The notes beneath the pieces were generated by a model, which saw only the letters and a list, made by a program, of their open reading frames with translations, made no database searches and was not told the origin of the DNA. Positions 10,666 through 22,858 of a DNA stretch of 64,000 nucleotides are shown one piece after another. Each line of letters starts with the position of its first letter. Within the stretch, counting starts at the first letter, position 1. Position numbers and translations under genes: made by a program. The stretch comes from Anthonomus grandis grandis (taxonomy: Eukaryota > Arthropoda > Insecta > Coleoptera > Curculionidae), in NCBI RefSeq assembly GCF_022605725.1, contig NC_065552.1, positions 33,181,879 to 33,245,878 of the forward strand, given 5' to 3'.

Positions 10666-11438
10666 TTAGTTTTTAGACCTTGTTTTAATTCTATTTGCAT
10701 CAGATAACGACGAAGTTTTGGTTTTAGTTAAAGGCTTTTTACTTGATATGTTCTTCGGTGTTTCTTGGTTGCTAGTAGAATTATTTGTGGATTCTTTGTG
10801 ATTTGTGATTATTTTGTTTCCTTCATTTTTCCTGACTCGATTCTCCTGTTGCTGCTGGTGGATCTGTATATCTTCCTCCGCCTTGTCTTTATTATTGTGT
10901 TGTACTGTATCTTCAAATGCTTCATCCAAATCTCTACTTACTGTTGGGGTAGCTGGAGCACAATTGGGACGTCGATCTAAAACGACATATTCGCCTTCAT
11001 CCAGTTGTTTTGCAGTATATCCTACGTATTTAATGTAAAGTTTAAATCTTCTTATGTAACTGCTTTCATCTGGTTGTTGATTCCTTATAATTAGTTCCTT
11101 ATAATTTCCTTATAAAATAGTTTCTTAATTTTCTCAAGTCCTCCTGTTGATTTTTGGTCAGATCATCCGAAATCCCAATTTTTGTTCCTTTTAGTTTCTT
11201 GAGATTAACCAGTACATCCTTTTTTCTTAAAAAACTTACAAACTCGATTTTGATAGGACTATTTTCGGATTTTCCTAACAAATATACATCGCTTATATCT
11301 CGTTCGGATATGTCTGTTCCTAGTACCTGATTCAGATCTTGACAAAGTTTAGAGACATTGTAAACTACTTCCTTATTAATGCCAAAAACAATAATATTTT
11401 TCTTTTTGCTTTTTATTTCATAGTTTTCAATTTCTTCT
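10666..11438 (-). pseudogene. Non-LTR ORF1, distal part (RRM-like, basic tail)
   Basis: From the TTAA at 11439 the frame reads KEEIENYEIKSKKKNIIVFG, then an RRM-like segment with VYLLGKSENSPIKIEFVSF and GTKIGISDDLTKNQQEDLRK, characteristic of L1/CR1-type ORF1 nucleic-acid-binding proteins. A frameshift sits at 11080-11110, where TTCCTTATAATT is locally duplicated. The other frame continues with SSYIRRFKLYIKYVGYTAKQ and DEAFEDTVQHNNKDKAEED and ends with a Ser/Thr/Lys-rich basic tail (ANRIKTRSKN, stop at 10666). The upstream part is beyond the piggyBac at 13616-13990. ORF1p would coat the element RNA. Confidence 0.75.
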
Positions 11439-13615
11439 TTAACACGTTGACTGCCTATAAGTATTTTGTGCCCTTGTTCAGAAGCCGTCGGGACTATTTG
11501 CAAAAAGTAGTTCGAAAATAGGATTTTTAATACTTTGTATGATTAATATTGTGTTTTTTTTTGCTTTTTGGGCCTAAATCTACTTTGACTCAATAGCTGA
11601 GTCACCGGCCCCTGAGGTATATTTCTCCTAGAATATGCCGGTGACTCAACATTTGAGTCAAATTTTAAAGTCAGAATTAAAATAAAAAACAAAAAACTTT
11701 TAACAGGTATATTTTATATTATGTGGCGTGTTCTTGCGCATTTTCTGTGTATAACAAACCCTGCATCTCTTTCTCATTTGACGACCTTTATTATCCATTT
11801 CACATTTTTCAGGCAAATGACTAGGCTGGTTTTGTTTGACTTTAGGAGGCTCAGGTGGTTTTTCTTTGGCTTCAGACAACAAATTCTTTATAATATTATG
11901 CCTATAATCATAGTAGCTTAACTTTTGCTGAGTAGAATATTTGTTATAAAGGTGATAACTATTAAGCAGCATCATTGATATCAGATGAATAGCAAGCTTC
12001 TTATACCATCTGATGGTTTTTCTTTCGCTGGCATAATAAGCAAGCATCTGATCTTGCCTGTCGATTCCTGACATGTTTTTATTATAATTAATGATAGCAT
12101 TTGGCTTTTCTTTTTCCTCGTTTCGTCTATTTGGTTGCTTGATCAGTTCCCCACTAAACTCTGTAGATATAAATAAAACCTCCCTTTTGTCACGCTATTT
12201 ACCCACTGCAATGCCTTTAGAGTACTTTGTAATAGATTCACCTTTTTTAAGTTTTTTAGAACTCACTTCGGGAGGATTTCCTTTCCTGTTCAGCCTTAAG
12301 GTTCCAGTAGCATAGGTTTTTTTTTAAATTAGCTCTTTACATAGTGCAATCGAGTTATAGTAATTATCCATGTATAAGGAATGGCCCTTATCAAGATAAT
12401 TCTTTGTCAAACTTAAAACAACGTTTGCTGCATGCCCTAATTCTCCCTTCATATCTTTTTCGTCTCCAGTATATATCCTAGCTTTTAACACAAGCCCATC
12501 AGGTTCTGACAAAATATACAGTTTCACCCCAAACTTGTGCTTTTTATTTTTAATATACTGGCGAAAAACCAGTCTTCCTCTCCATAGCACCATTGACTCA
12601 TCTAGTGATAGCTCCTTGTTTGGGTAATAGATCTTGTCAATTCTGTCATTGAAGAAATTTTGAAGCCATCTTATCCTGCACAAACGGTCACCATAATCTG
12701 GGTCACCTCTTTCGGGATTTTTAGAAAAATGTAAACATCTTAGAATGACTAGAAATCGATTTCGACTCATGTTATTTCTGAAACAAGACAGATTATACAA
12801 TTTATCGGTCTTCCAGTAGTCCTGCAAACGGTTTAGCTGAATATTGCCCATGTGAAGCCACAGACCCAAAAAAGTTTTCAGTGTTGGCACTGTCAACGGC
12901 TTCCATTCAGTGATTCTTGATTTCTCTTTTGTTTCTTTACTTAAAAAGAGTTGTTCGGCATAGTTGTTAGTTTCGGTAGCAATATGTTCCAGAAAATCGT
13001 CTGTGATAAACAATTGAAAAAAATCGATGGGGTTGTCCGAGGTTAAATTTACTCTAAGTCCAGGCACACCCGAAAATAAAAAGTCATTTTGATTAGGCAC
13101 ATCAGTCCAGGTCGGAATATCACTGTTACTGTTTTGAACACTAATCGTCTCATTATTCTCAATGTCGGTAAGGCTTGCATCCTCTAAAGCGGCAACATCG
13201 GGCAATTCGTCTTCGTCGCTTGAACTCTCATGATCAGTAGGCTCGTATTCACTGCCACTGTCGACGAACGGGTCCTCCTCACTTTCTGATAAATACAAAA
13301 GTTCTTCTTGTTCAGATAATGTCAGGGGTCTCATCATTTTGAAATCTGTATGCCTCCGTTTAGGCCGAGAAGGACCTGGATTTTCTTCATCCATGTCAGG
13401 AAAACTACTTATCACCAACAAAAACCGATTTCGAAAAAACACGTGTTTATAAGTACACTTGCGACCGGTGAAACGAGACGTATCCCCTGCGGAAGCCGAA
13501 ACAATACTAAACTCATATACTAAAGCCATGCACATGACTCAACAGTTGAGCCACTGGCCATAGGAGGGGTACCGCCGTGACTCATATGTTGAGTCACTGG
13601 CAGTGAACGTGTTAA
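11439..13615 (-). mobile_element. piggyBac element 1 (with TTAA duplication)
   Basis: TTAA occurs at 11439-11442 and 13612-13615. Just inside, the left end reads CACGTTGACTGCC and the right end is its near-complement (GGCAGTGAACGTG). Sub-terminal palindromic stretches built on TGACTCAA...TTGAGTCA lie at both ends (11587-11670 and 13536-13600). Removing the element with one TTAA rejoins the non-LTR ORF1 in frame. Confidence 0.92.
11700..13394 (-). pseudogene. piggyBac transposase 1, two stops
   Basis: From ATG 13394 (MDEENPGPSRPKRRHTDFK) an acidic N-terminus (SESEEDPFVDSGSEYEP) leads into the DDE_Tnp_1_7 core. It includes LHMGNIQLNRLQDYW, NRFLVILRCLHFS, ELSLDESMVLWRGRL (first Asp), HSLYMDNYYNSIALCKEL (second Asp) and MSGIDRQDQMLAYY (third Asp). 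A Cys/His-rich C-terminus (RCRVCYTQKMRKNT) resembles the piggyBac zinc ribbon and ends at 11700. Two in-frame stops, TAA at 12324-12326 and TAG near 12206, are the only breaks seen over about 565 codons, so it is a fairly young corpse. It would cut and paste at TTAA in the nucleus. An upstream extension to 13535 is open but is probably not translated. Confidence 0.9.
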
Positions 13616-13701
13616 GAGAAGTATTTTCCACTTCAAGTTTTTTTATTTTTGTCTCTAACTCCTCCAATATACGGGATTCACTGTCCCTTATAGATTTTTT
13701 T

Positions 13702-13741
<40 letters not shown>

Positions 13742-13990
13742 TTCTTCATTGGTGACATTTGATTAAAATGTGTTTAGTGATCTGTATTTTTGTGTTTTTA
13801 GATTTAAATTCTTTTTCGTCATTTTTTTTCAATTGTCGAAAAGTATTAACAATGTCTCTGAATTGAATATCGTTATTTTCGTTATTTATTTCGATAAGTT
13901 CGGTTTCTTTTTTGTTTAGTTAATAATGTTTTTATGTTTGACAAGTTGTGACTTATGTTTTATTGGTAGAAGTTAATTTCCTGAGATACC
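13616..13990 (-). pseudogene. Non-LTR ORF1, proximal part with coiled coil
   Basis: The minus strand next to the right TTAA reads KKSIRDSESRILEELETKIK then KLEVENTSL, a heptad-like coiled coil as expected ahead of the RRM in ORF1p. It joins in frame to KEEIEN across the piggyBac. Further out, beyond an (AT)n tract, 13760-13930 reads ELIEINNENNDIQFRDIVNT-like sequence, probably the N-terminal region. Start codon not identified. Confidence 0.6.
13703..13738. repeat. (AT)n microsatellite
   Basis: About 18 AT units inside the ORF1 region of the non-LTR element. This probably expanded after the element died, since it breaks the frame. Confidence 0.9.
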
Positions 13991-16900
13991 CCGTTTTTTT
14001 AATATAACCTAGTAAGTATAATTATAGAAAATCGAGCAATATTAAATAACAAAATCATAGGTATAGGATAACTCTGGAGGCATAATTACGCTTATTGTAC
14101 ATACATTGTTTAAGGAAAATTCTAAATATAAGAATAATGAATGTCAAGTTTAGAAATTTATTACTCGCATTAGGTGTTATGAAAGTTGCCAGTTATATTA
14201 TTTGAAGAAAATATCGACACAAATAGCTTTTGGTTATTAGATCTTTCCTAACTATTAAATAGATGAATAGCAATACATATAATTGAAAAAGAATATAAGG
14301 GATGGTAAGAGAGAAAGAGAGCAGCCCATGGTCTTAGTTAATACATTGGCGTACAACATGAATATAATTCTATAATATGTGATTTAAAAAAATCTACTGT
14401 TTCTAGTAGATCTCTGCTGTGACTGTCATGACTTTGAGATTAAAATTCGCCAATGGTTTTTTAAGCGATACTCGAATGAAGTTAGTTCCTATCAACTGGT
14501 CATAGGTCCATGTAGTTTAGTAACACCCTATAACTCTATCAGATATTTTAAGTAAATCAAACATTTATTACAATTAAACATTAATAAATTTTATTTACAG
14601 CCAAAAAATCATAAATCAGCTAAGTACGTTCCTGATACCAACCGCTAAAATCGCCCAGTTGCATGTATACGGCCCATATGTTCGGCGTTCGACGGACCAT
14701 TATTCTAATTACCAAATGGGGTTTAATATTGTACATATCGCTTATGAATTAAAAATGATGCGAAATCGATGCAAAACGCGCCCCATTGGAGTTCGAGGGA
14801 TTACGTATGTTTTTCGAAAAATCGTGATTTTATCGTATTTTGTGTAGCAATTACGCTTATTTATGCCTTGATATAAATTAAAAAACGTAAGCATTTAATT
14901 GCAACTTCATATTTAAAATTAAGTGTAAAGCAAACGTCATTTATGACACCGAAATTAATACGGTAAAAAATATTGCATAGTGAATTTTTTCAAATAGAAT
15001 AATTTTTATCAACTTCTATGCACGGATTATAATAGCAGTGATCTTTAAGCATTAAACTCAATTATAATAAATAAAACTACTTACTTGGTTACTTAAGCTT
15101 TGTTTATAATAAATAATAAAGCATAATTTTATTATAAATATTTTATCGTCGCATGTACCGAAATTTATATTTAACATATCATTTCAACAAAGTTGCTACT
15201 AATTTATTTTAAGAAACTTAGTTCAGTAAAACCATCTGTTGCATCCAACATTCCTTCACTTCTTATTTTACTGGAAGCCGATATAATCTAATCGAAGAAG
15301 TTTGGTTGGGTCAAAACCAAATCCGTAAAACACTAAATGCGGTTAAATCCGTAACAGCACAGGTTCAAGTGGAACACGGTAACATCTTGAAAGAACAGTT
15401 TCTACGCGGATATTCCTCTGTTATCTTTAAGTGCGGCGGTTTAAATATCCCCCCGAATATCCGAACTTACATCGGAATTAAATTGGATGCTAAATCTAAT
15501 TACGGGAAATGCGATGGGGCGCGATCCACTCACTTATTCGGGGTGTAAGGTTTTAGAATTTAACCCCTTTGAGAACGCGCTGGATGGCATTCCGTAATTT
15601 GTTATGATTTTACAGTTCATAGGATGTGTGAAGGTTGTTAAAGTGTCGGAGATAAGGAAAGACACCTTGATTAATTCTGTCATGGTCTTGAAAACATAAT
15701 ATAAATATTTGAGAAGGAGGCGCAATTTACATTTAAAGTAAATGAGAGTGGAATAAACAAAAAAAAGAAAATTGCCGCAGTAGTTAAAACTACATTTGAT
15801 TTACGTAACATGTGGTGGGTTGCACTTAATTGGAGGTACAGGAAAACTCACTTATTAAATTCAATAGTTTTCTTATTTCTTGACATATTGAGAGACAAAA
15901 AAGTTTTTTTTTAATATCCGAAAATTTTTCCTAAACGAAAAATTCAATATTAAGCATGATATTGCTTACTAACTTTAATTATAAAATAAAAAAATGAATG
16001 AAAAACATTATACAGGTTAATCGTAAAGTAAGGAATAAATTGAATATCTCATTTTTTTTAAAATTAACCGTCGATTTAATTTTTTTTGAGGCATATTTTT
16101 CGAAAAAAAAATTATATCTATATGGTGGATCAAATATGATTTGCTCAATTTTTTTTTCAAATTGCATTTTTGGATTGTCCTTACAATTCTAAATATGTTT
16201 TCATGTAACATGTACTATATACCTATAAGTCCAAAGTAAAAAATATAAAAAAAGTTATCGGTTCGATGCAGCACCGTCATCGTCATAAAGAACACGCGTC
16301 GGCAGACGACGTCGGTCCAGCAGCACGCGTGGGAGAACCACATATGACGCGGTTAAAAATAGAGGGTGAAAGAGAGAGATAAATTTCAGTCTTTTGTTAA
16401 GGTGAAAAAAGGATGGAAAAGATGAATAGACTGCACGAGTGACGTCCTTCGTTTTATTTTATTTCCCCTCGTTACTCGCTTTTGGCGATTTAGTGCGAGG
16501 TCAAATGGTGGAAAATATAGATACATTTAGATTTGTTGCATTAAAAATTGATCATTAAATTTAACGTTGTTAAATGATTGCTTGTGGACAAATTATGAGA
16601 ATAAATCTAAAAATTCACATATGTATGATCACATATGTCACTAGGAAGTAAAAAAGTCAGATATAATTAAAGGAAACACTAAAACGACTTGCTTTCATAA
16701 AGATCTAAGATGTTATTAAGAAAATTGTATAAAATATTAAGAAATGTTGACCCTGTTATATTTAGAAGCTTGAATTTTTTTATTACGTTTGCCCGCATAC
16801 TATTGTGATAAAAACGTGCTTGCTCTGCCATGACGAAGCCGGATAGTGTAACAAAGTTAAAATTGAAGCTGAGATTGCAGTATATTATCAAACCAGTCTC

Positions 16901-17612
16901 ACTGTTGTATAATTTTTAAGACCGTTAATGACTATACGCTTGAAGTTAAGAAAACCCAAACTCGGCCCGATTTTAAGAAGGAATTCAACTTTTTTATTAA
17001 TAATTAATAAGTTGAAATAAATTTGCCTCCTTTTAGCCCCTGGCTTCAGAAAGATAGGAAGAAATAGATCAATAGTTCATAGAAACAATAAATACTTAAA
17101 TGTATCATATTAAATTTAAAAAAAAAACATTTTCCTCTAAAAATTAACGGCAGAATTAAAGAATTTTTTTGGGACCAAAAATATAATATTAGTGTAATAA
17201 ATGATCAAAATGTTATCCGCCAAACAATGGCATAATCATTGTTTAAAATTACAGCGTATATTTTCAAAAATAATTTCTATAAATAGCCCGACAGATTTTC
17301 ATAATTCTATCACGAACCTATTCTTGACTTTATGGTTGAAAGGTGTGAACATCAGTTGGGGGAAAATAATCACAAAGAAAAAAGTCTACTGGGGTCAAAT
17401 CAAGTGATCTAGCTGGCCACTCTATTCATAGATCTAGAAATTCAATTTCAATTCTTATTATTGCTGAAAACAGTGGAGTACGGCCACATCAAATAGATAT
17501 ATAGATCCCTACTAAAATGATTTTTATTAGCTCTAGTAATTAGAGGATTGATAGCATTTACAAGAATTAGGTCACCGAATATTCTTACCTATATATTAAT
17601 TTTTTCGGGATA
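13991..17612. other. Long AT-rich spacer with one GC-richer island
   Basis: No supported gene. Short frames (near 14659, 15306 and 16000) have no recognisable motif and look like chance. A GC- and CpG-richer island lies at 16255-16350 (ACACGCGTCGGCAGACGACG) in otherwise AT-rich DNA and could be regulatory. Confidence 0.5.
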
Positions 17613-17614
17613 TA

Positions 17615-19461
17615 TACTCGCCGGCACAAAATTCTGCCACCCTGAAATATTGGCCAAGTTTGATGTTTTATAAATTTTTTATTTTTTATCAGATTTTCAC
17701 GATTTTGCCATCAGTTTTTAGATACATTTGTTGTGATTTTTTTAAATAAATTTGTAAAGTAGCATTTTTCGATTAGGCTATATTATACAGGAGTAAAACA
17801 AATTGTTGTTTTTTTGAATTTGAATTTGAAAAAATTTCTCGTAATTTCAAAAGACCCTGTTGGAAAATTAAGGTGCATAATTCTGTTTACATACTGTTCC
17901 TTGTAATCTTTGATGTATTCTAAACATTTCGATTTTTGATTCATTCCATTATCTCATTTCTGCTGCGAGCTGCAAATTTTTTGTTAAAACACTGATTTGA
18001 AGCTTATTTTTAGATAAGAGTTTTTGGTTAAAAATTATCGACGTGGCTAAGGACGCAATTAATGTGACATAAAGTTTGACAGTGTCACTATTATAATTTG
18101 TTGTGTGTCAATATGGTATTAACTCCAGCAGACGTGGGTAGAATTGTTGCGTTAATAGAGGATGGCCGTAGCAAAAGTTATGTCGCCCGTACTCTGAGAT
18201 TTATGCGGTCTACTGTTCGAGATGCCTGGAATAGGTATTTACAGACGGGAATTTTTACTAGACGACAAGGCTCTGGCAGAAGGAGAATGACTACTGCAGC
18301 TGATGATCACTTTGTCACCATTAGTTCTTTAAGAGATCGAAGATCTACTGCTGTGTGTCTAAAAAATGACTTGCGAATACTTCATGGAGTAAGTGTAAGT
18401 GAAAGAACGATACGTAGAAGATTAGCAGAAGCTGGACCTTATTCACGAAGGCCAGCAAGATGTCCACAATTACTTCCTCGGCATCGACAATACCGACTGA
18501 GGTTTGCAAGTTCGCATTTTGAGTGGACTCTAGAACAGTGGGCAAACGTACTATTCACAGATGAATCCAGGGTTTGTTTAAGGACGCCGGATGGTCGTGA
18601 GCAAGTATACAGACGTAAAAATGAAAGATATGCTGACTGCACCATTTCTGATTGAGGCGGGTATTTCTACCGAAGCACGCACCAATCTTCTATTTATTGA
18701 AAATGGAGCACTAACCGCCCACCGTTACATTGAGGAAATCCTTCAAGAAGTTGTTGTCCCATTTGCTCCATTCATTGGGAACCAATTTACATTAATGCAT
18801 GATAATGCTGGACCTCACGTTGCACATGTAGTGAGCGAATATCTGGATGAAGTTGGACTCCCAAGATTGGAATGGCCCGCGTGTAGCCCGGATCTCAACC
18901 CAATAGAACATCTTTGGCATCTTGCAAGACTTACGACTAGCGCTGATCGAAGAATATGAGGCTATTCCTCAAGAAAGAATAAGGAACCTTATTCATTCGA
19001 GAGGAGGTAATACACGCTATTAAAATTGTTTTTTTTTTAATTAACTTTATGATATACCTAGTATTTGTTTCTCCTCATAAAAATACGCTTCAAATCAGCG
19101 TTTTAATAAAAAATTTGCAGCTCGCAGCAGAAATGAGATGATGGAATGAATCAAAAATCGAAACGTTTAGAATACATCAAAGATGTATTCTAAACGTTGT
19201 AAACGTATAACGTATGTAAACAGAATTATCCACCTTAATTTTCCTACAGGGTCTTTTGAAATTACGAGAAAAAACAACAGTTTGTTTTACTCTTGTATAA
19301 TATAGCCTAATCGAAAAATGCTACTTTACAAAATGATTTTAAAAAATCACAACAAATGTATCTAAAAACTGATGGCAAAATCGTGAGGATCTGATAAAAA
19401 ATTTATAAAACATCAAACTTAACCAATATTTCAGGGTGGCGGAATTTTGTGCCGGCGAGTG
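17615..19461 (+). mobile_element. Tc1-family transposon with long inverted repeats
   Basis: Both ends carry ACTCGCCGGCACAAAATTC followed by GCCACCCTGAAATATTGG-like sequence, flanked by TA. Inverted similarity continues inward for roughly 350-400 bp on each side (left to about 18030, right from about 19075), so the TIRs are long, as in Bari/Minos-type Tc1 elements. The transposase sits between them. Confidence 0.9.
18098..19025 (+). pseudogene. Tc1 transposase (DD34E), deleted and frameshifted
   Basis: The N-terminal paired-type HTH is intact (MVLTPADVGRIVALIEDGRS, VRDAWNRYLQTG, then RQGSGRRR). The first catalytic Asp is in NVLFTDESRVCL. After YADCTISD (stop near 18655) about 15-20 residues, including the usual GGGSVMVW block, are deleted and the frame shifts. 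It resumes with GISTEARTNLLFIENGALTA, LMHDNAGPHVAHVV (second Asp) and SPDLNPIEHLW (Glu, 34 residues after the Asp: DD34E). A second deletion/frameshift near 18925 leads to LALIEEYEAIPQERIRNLIH, the usual C-terminus. Inactive. Confidence 0.9.
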
Positions 19462-19589
19462 TATTATATTCAAAATTTCGATTCCTACAGTTATGCTTAT
19501 TTTTAAGTTTACTTAAATACAAGTACGTTATTTCTAAATTTATTCATTAATTGTTTAAATTATTTACCCGGTGCCAAAAGCTGGAAATC

Positions 19590-20258
19590 CTGTAGAAGTA
19601 ACGGATTTGCGCCCAATCATCTGCTTTGCTGAATATAACCGATAATATAATCAGAGCTCTTCACAAAAATATAGTTGTACTTTCTGTTTTAATGGATTAT
19701 TCTACCGTCTTTGATGTTCTGGATTATGACCTATTGTGTACCAAGCTCCATTACTTGATCTTTGACTCCCAAAAACAGAACTCAAAGAGTGCGTGTCAAT
19801 GCTAAGGTGTTATATTTGTCAGCTGCCATATTATCGGGTGTTCCCCAGGGACCTATACTATATTTTATTCATTCAATACACCTTTGGTATATTTGACCCT
19901 CCTAGATCTTCCCAAATTCAGTCTTATGCTGATGACACTCATTTACTTCATTATTTTGGTCCCACTGAACCAGTAACTGCTTTCTGATTTATAAAATTCT
20001 GTTCTAGAGGGCATTCTCCAATATTCAAAAGGTCATAATTTTAATTTAAATCCTGATGAAACTAAAATCTTACTATTTTGCCTGAAGCGATAAAGGGGAA
20101 TAGAGCATCCACCTCAATACGGCAGGTCATAGGAGCTGCATTTCTCAAAATGTACACGGAATATAGGTATTTTAAGTAATACAGATCCCAGATTTAGAGA
20201 GCATATTAAGATGCTTCTGCAAAAAACTTATAAGAAGATAAAGATTTTGTATTCAAAT
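19590..20258 (+). pseudogene. Jockey-like RT remnant
   Basis: Scattered over changing plus-strand frames are LSVLMDYSTVFDVLDYDLL (motif A region, the D-x-S-K-A-F-D consensus mutated), GVPQGPI (motif B), QSYADDTHLLHYFG (motif C catalytic YADD), NFNLNPDETKI (motif D) and ILSNTDPRFREHIK...LYSNR (connection). Order and spacing are right for RT of a Jockey-type non-LTR element. Several frameshifts and no intact frame. Confidence 0.75.
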
Positions 20259-21250
20259 AGGTTTAGGGGACTTAAAGTTGACGCCACGATATTCAAGTGG
20301 TTTGAACGTAGGCTCAAAAGCGGATTAGTAAGCAGCGGATTTCTTAACGAAAATATCGAAACCTGGGTAACGCGTGGATGTCCCAAGAGGCCTTTAGGTA
20401 TAATAAAGAACCTGAACACGGAAAAGGATACACTAGATCTAGAACAACTAATTACCACAACAGCAAAAGACTAGGAATAGATAGATGAGGGGATAAACTC
20501 TTAAACATTCTTCTTAGGCTACCGGAAATCCCTACCGTCTAAGATAAAAGGGAGGCCATGAAGAGGTGAATAGGCGAATGAAGTATAGCGGAGAATGGCG
20601 CAATGTTTACTTAGGACAAGCCCATACAACACTTACACGACAAGTGTATACCAATTCTGACATCCAGATGTAGTACAGCGAGTGGCAAATTATGGTTAAA
20701 GAAAGGCTTTGGGGAGGAAATCCCGACAAGGGAGGAATGGTTAACAAATCAAGGGTTTCCGGGCCTGGTACACAGATAAGTTTTCCAAGCGGAGGTGTTT
20801 ACTATACTTGTAGTCTCAAAGAAACCAGAAGCATTGGAAGGTAACGAGGAAATTTGTTCTTGGTTCGAGGGCATTGATTGGGCTGACGAACTAACAAAAC
20901 AATGTTCCATTAGCCCCTTCATAGGCTCCGAGTCGTGTCTTCACCTCAGTCAAATTTCCTAGGAATATAATGATTGGGCCTGAGAAAAAAAGAAAGAGTC
21001 CAATCTCCAAATCTTGAAGAACAGAAGGATACAGGTAGACACAAACAAAGAACCTTCAGGGGATCAAAGACTTAGTGGGAATTCTAACTGGGCATAACTG
21101 CTGCCTAAACAGGCATCTACACCTTCTTGCTATAATAGAAACCCTCGTACCTAGGAATTGTCGTACTAAAATATCTGAACTGGGACAATGTGCAAGCCTT
21201 TATTAAAGGGACACAATGAAGTGTCCGTGGTTTTCACAACTTAGTGAAGA
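20259..21250 (+). pseudogene. Non-LTR ORF2 remnant (RT thumb, RNase H, tail; R1/I-like)
   Basis: The junction at about 20258 switches family. 20265-20400 reads GLKVDATIFKWFERRLKSGL and WVTRGCPKRP, the RT region before motif B (GCPQGG in live copies). Degraded RNase H-like sequence follows around 20700-20960. Near 21065-21120 DLVGILTGHNCCLNRHLHL matches the conserved segment after RNase H (LTGHC-L-HL). Many stops. The same class of ORF2 tail occurs at 38655-39900. Confidence 0.6.
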
Positions 21251-21967
21251 CCGTGCATTGGGAGTGGAGGCGCAGGGGTGGGTGATTCCGGGGCTAGAAA
21301 AGGGACTTTTAAGCCTACTTGCCGAGCTCTAGCTCCCCCACCCTTATTACTACTACTAAACAAGAAGATGAAGAGGAAAGTTTATTACAGGCCAAAATGT
21401 ACTCGAGAGAAAAACTTGTACGAGCTCCAGGGAGGAAGAAAAACCTTCAAGCGAAACTCAATAGACCTTACATCTCTGAAAATATAAGATTACGAACCTC
21501 ATTTTTAGGTCACAAGCACTGAAGATAATCGCAAAGTTTAATGCTTGTTACTCGTAATAAATTTATCGTTTATTCCCGATAGTCCTATGGTTCGAACCTT
21601 TGTTGTGACATTCAAATTACGAGACAGTTTTACCACTAAACGATGTTAGCGATGTTTTGCTAACGATGTTAGCCTCTTCGGGAGAAGATTAAAACTCATA
21701 TATAGGTGTCGAGAGTAAAAACAAATAGTTTTGGCTAGTAGTAGAACTATCTCGTAATTTAATTTATTTCCGAGTCTTAAAAGCCGGGGATTTTTCTCTT
21801 ATTCATCTTTAGATTTCCTATTTTAAATTCGTAATATAATCTTGGGTGAGTCTCTAGTGTTAGTTGTTTTAATTTCCATTTTAAGTATGTCTATTTGTTT
21901 TTTTTTATGTCTTTGGGATATTTTTAGGAGAAACATTGACGATATTGGCAATAGCGACTTTTATAAA
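21251..21967. other. Spacer, no supported gene
   Basis: Includes a possible 3' untranslated tail of the preceding non-LTR element and a small palindromic stretch around 21640-21680 (GATGTTAGCGATG...GCTAACGATGTTAGC). No frame could be assigned. Confidence 0.45.
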
Positions 21968-22210
21968 TTAACCCTTTCGCGTCGATTGGGACATACTTGT
22001 CTTGCAATGACAAAAATAGCTTAAGTTTATTTTTTTAACGTAAGTATAGTGTGGGCTATATATGTATGTCCCAATAGTAAAATAAACCAAGATCAAGAAA
22101 ATCATATTATTTATTTTTTTCAAAGAAATACAACATGGAGTGATAAGATGAGAAACATTCTTTACATAGTGGTACGTCACAGGCGGAGCATAACATGACC
22201 GTCCTTTTTT

Positions 22211-22815
22211 CTACTTTTTGCTGGGCACAACGACGGCATCTTCTTCTGGTTTTTGAAAGGATAGGTATAGATGGTCTCCAATATTATTCATATTTTTAGA
22301 GGATAGTGTGGTCCTACCAAATGATCTCTTGCGAATTAAAGCAGCATTTTCACGTCCAATTCCTATCAGTTGTTCTGCCAGATTTACCAAGTATGTCAGA
22401 AACGGAGTATCTCTGTTACGAAGTTCCTTGAAGATTATCCATGCATTAACTGCTGTGGTTAACAATAGCTTGTAATAAACTTTTTTCCACCATTTTAATG
22501 ACTTGCGGTCAATGTCATATAGGCCTGTAAGTTGATCGGACAGGTCTACGCCCCCCATAAAGGAATTATATGTGTGTATTGCTTCGGGACAACTTAGTGT
22601 CATTTTGTTACCATCTTTACCAGTCCTTGAAACCTCAACTACATGATCAGTATGAGGACCATTACTTCTTTAGTATCCATCCAATTGAATGCTATTGTAC
22701 CATAATTATTGCAAAGACACTGCATGTTTCCTCTTTTCACTGTCCTTTTATCAAATTGCTCAAATTTCGGCATATTCTTCCGAGTGGCTATGCAAGTTCC
22801 AACTTAAGGGAAAGG
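22211..22815 (-). pseudogene. piggyBac transposase 2, C-terminal half
   Basis: On the minus strand, 22800-22640 reads TRKNMPKFEQFDKRTVKRGN and FNWMDTKEVMVL, the segment after the second catalytic Asp. After a frame break, 22603-22211 reads IHTYNSFMGGVDLSDQL (third catalytic Asp) and SLKWWKKVYYKLLLTTAVNA. It ends without the usual zinc ribbon. The upstream half is at 24360-25410, beyond the inserted PLE. Confidence 0.85.
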
Positions 22816-22858
22816 TAAAGTGTTCATTAAATTTACAGAAGTAAAAAAACGGTCATAA

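Larger units (their letters stand above)
8826..13990 (-). mobile_element. Non-LTR retrotransposon (CR1/Jockey-like), 3' truncated and split
   Basis: In element order on the minus strand: ORF1 N-terminal part and coiled coil (13990-13616), a piggyBac insertion (11439-13615), ORF1 remainder (11438-10666), then ORF2 endonuclease and RT (10544-8826). RT stops abruptly at its motif A region where the Harbinger element begins, so the 3' half is missing. The 5' end is not resolved. Confidence 0.8.

Noticed and set aside
10765..11038. Cys/Phe-rich plus-strand frames
   Set aside because: Antisense of the ORF1 basic tail; membrane-like look is an artefact of reverse reading.
15306..15548. 80-codon plus-strand frame
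   Set aside because: No start context, no domain and no support around it; composition fits chance.
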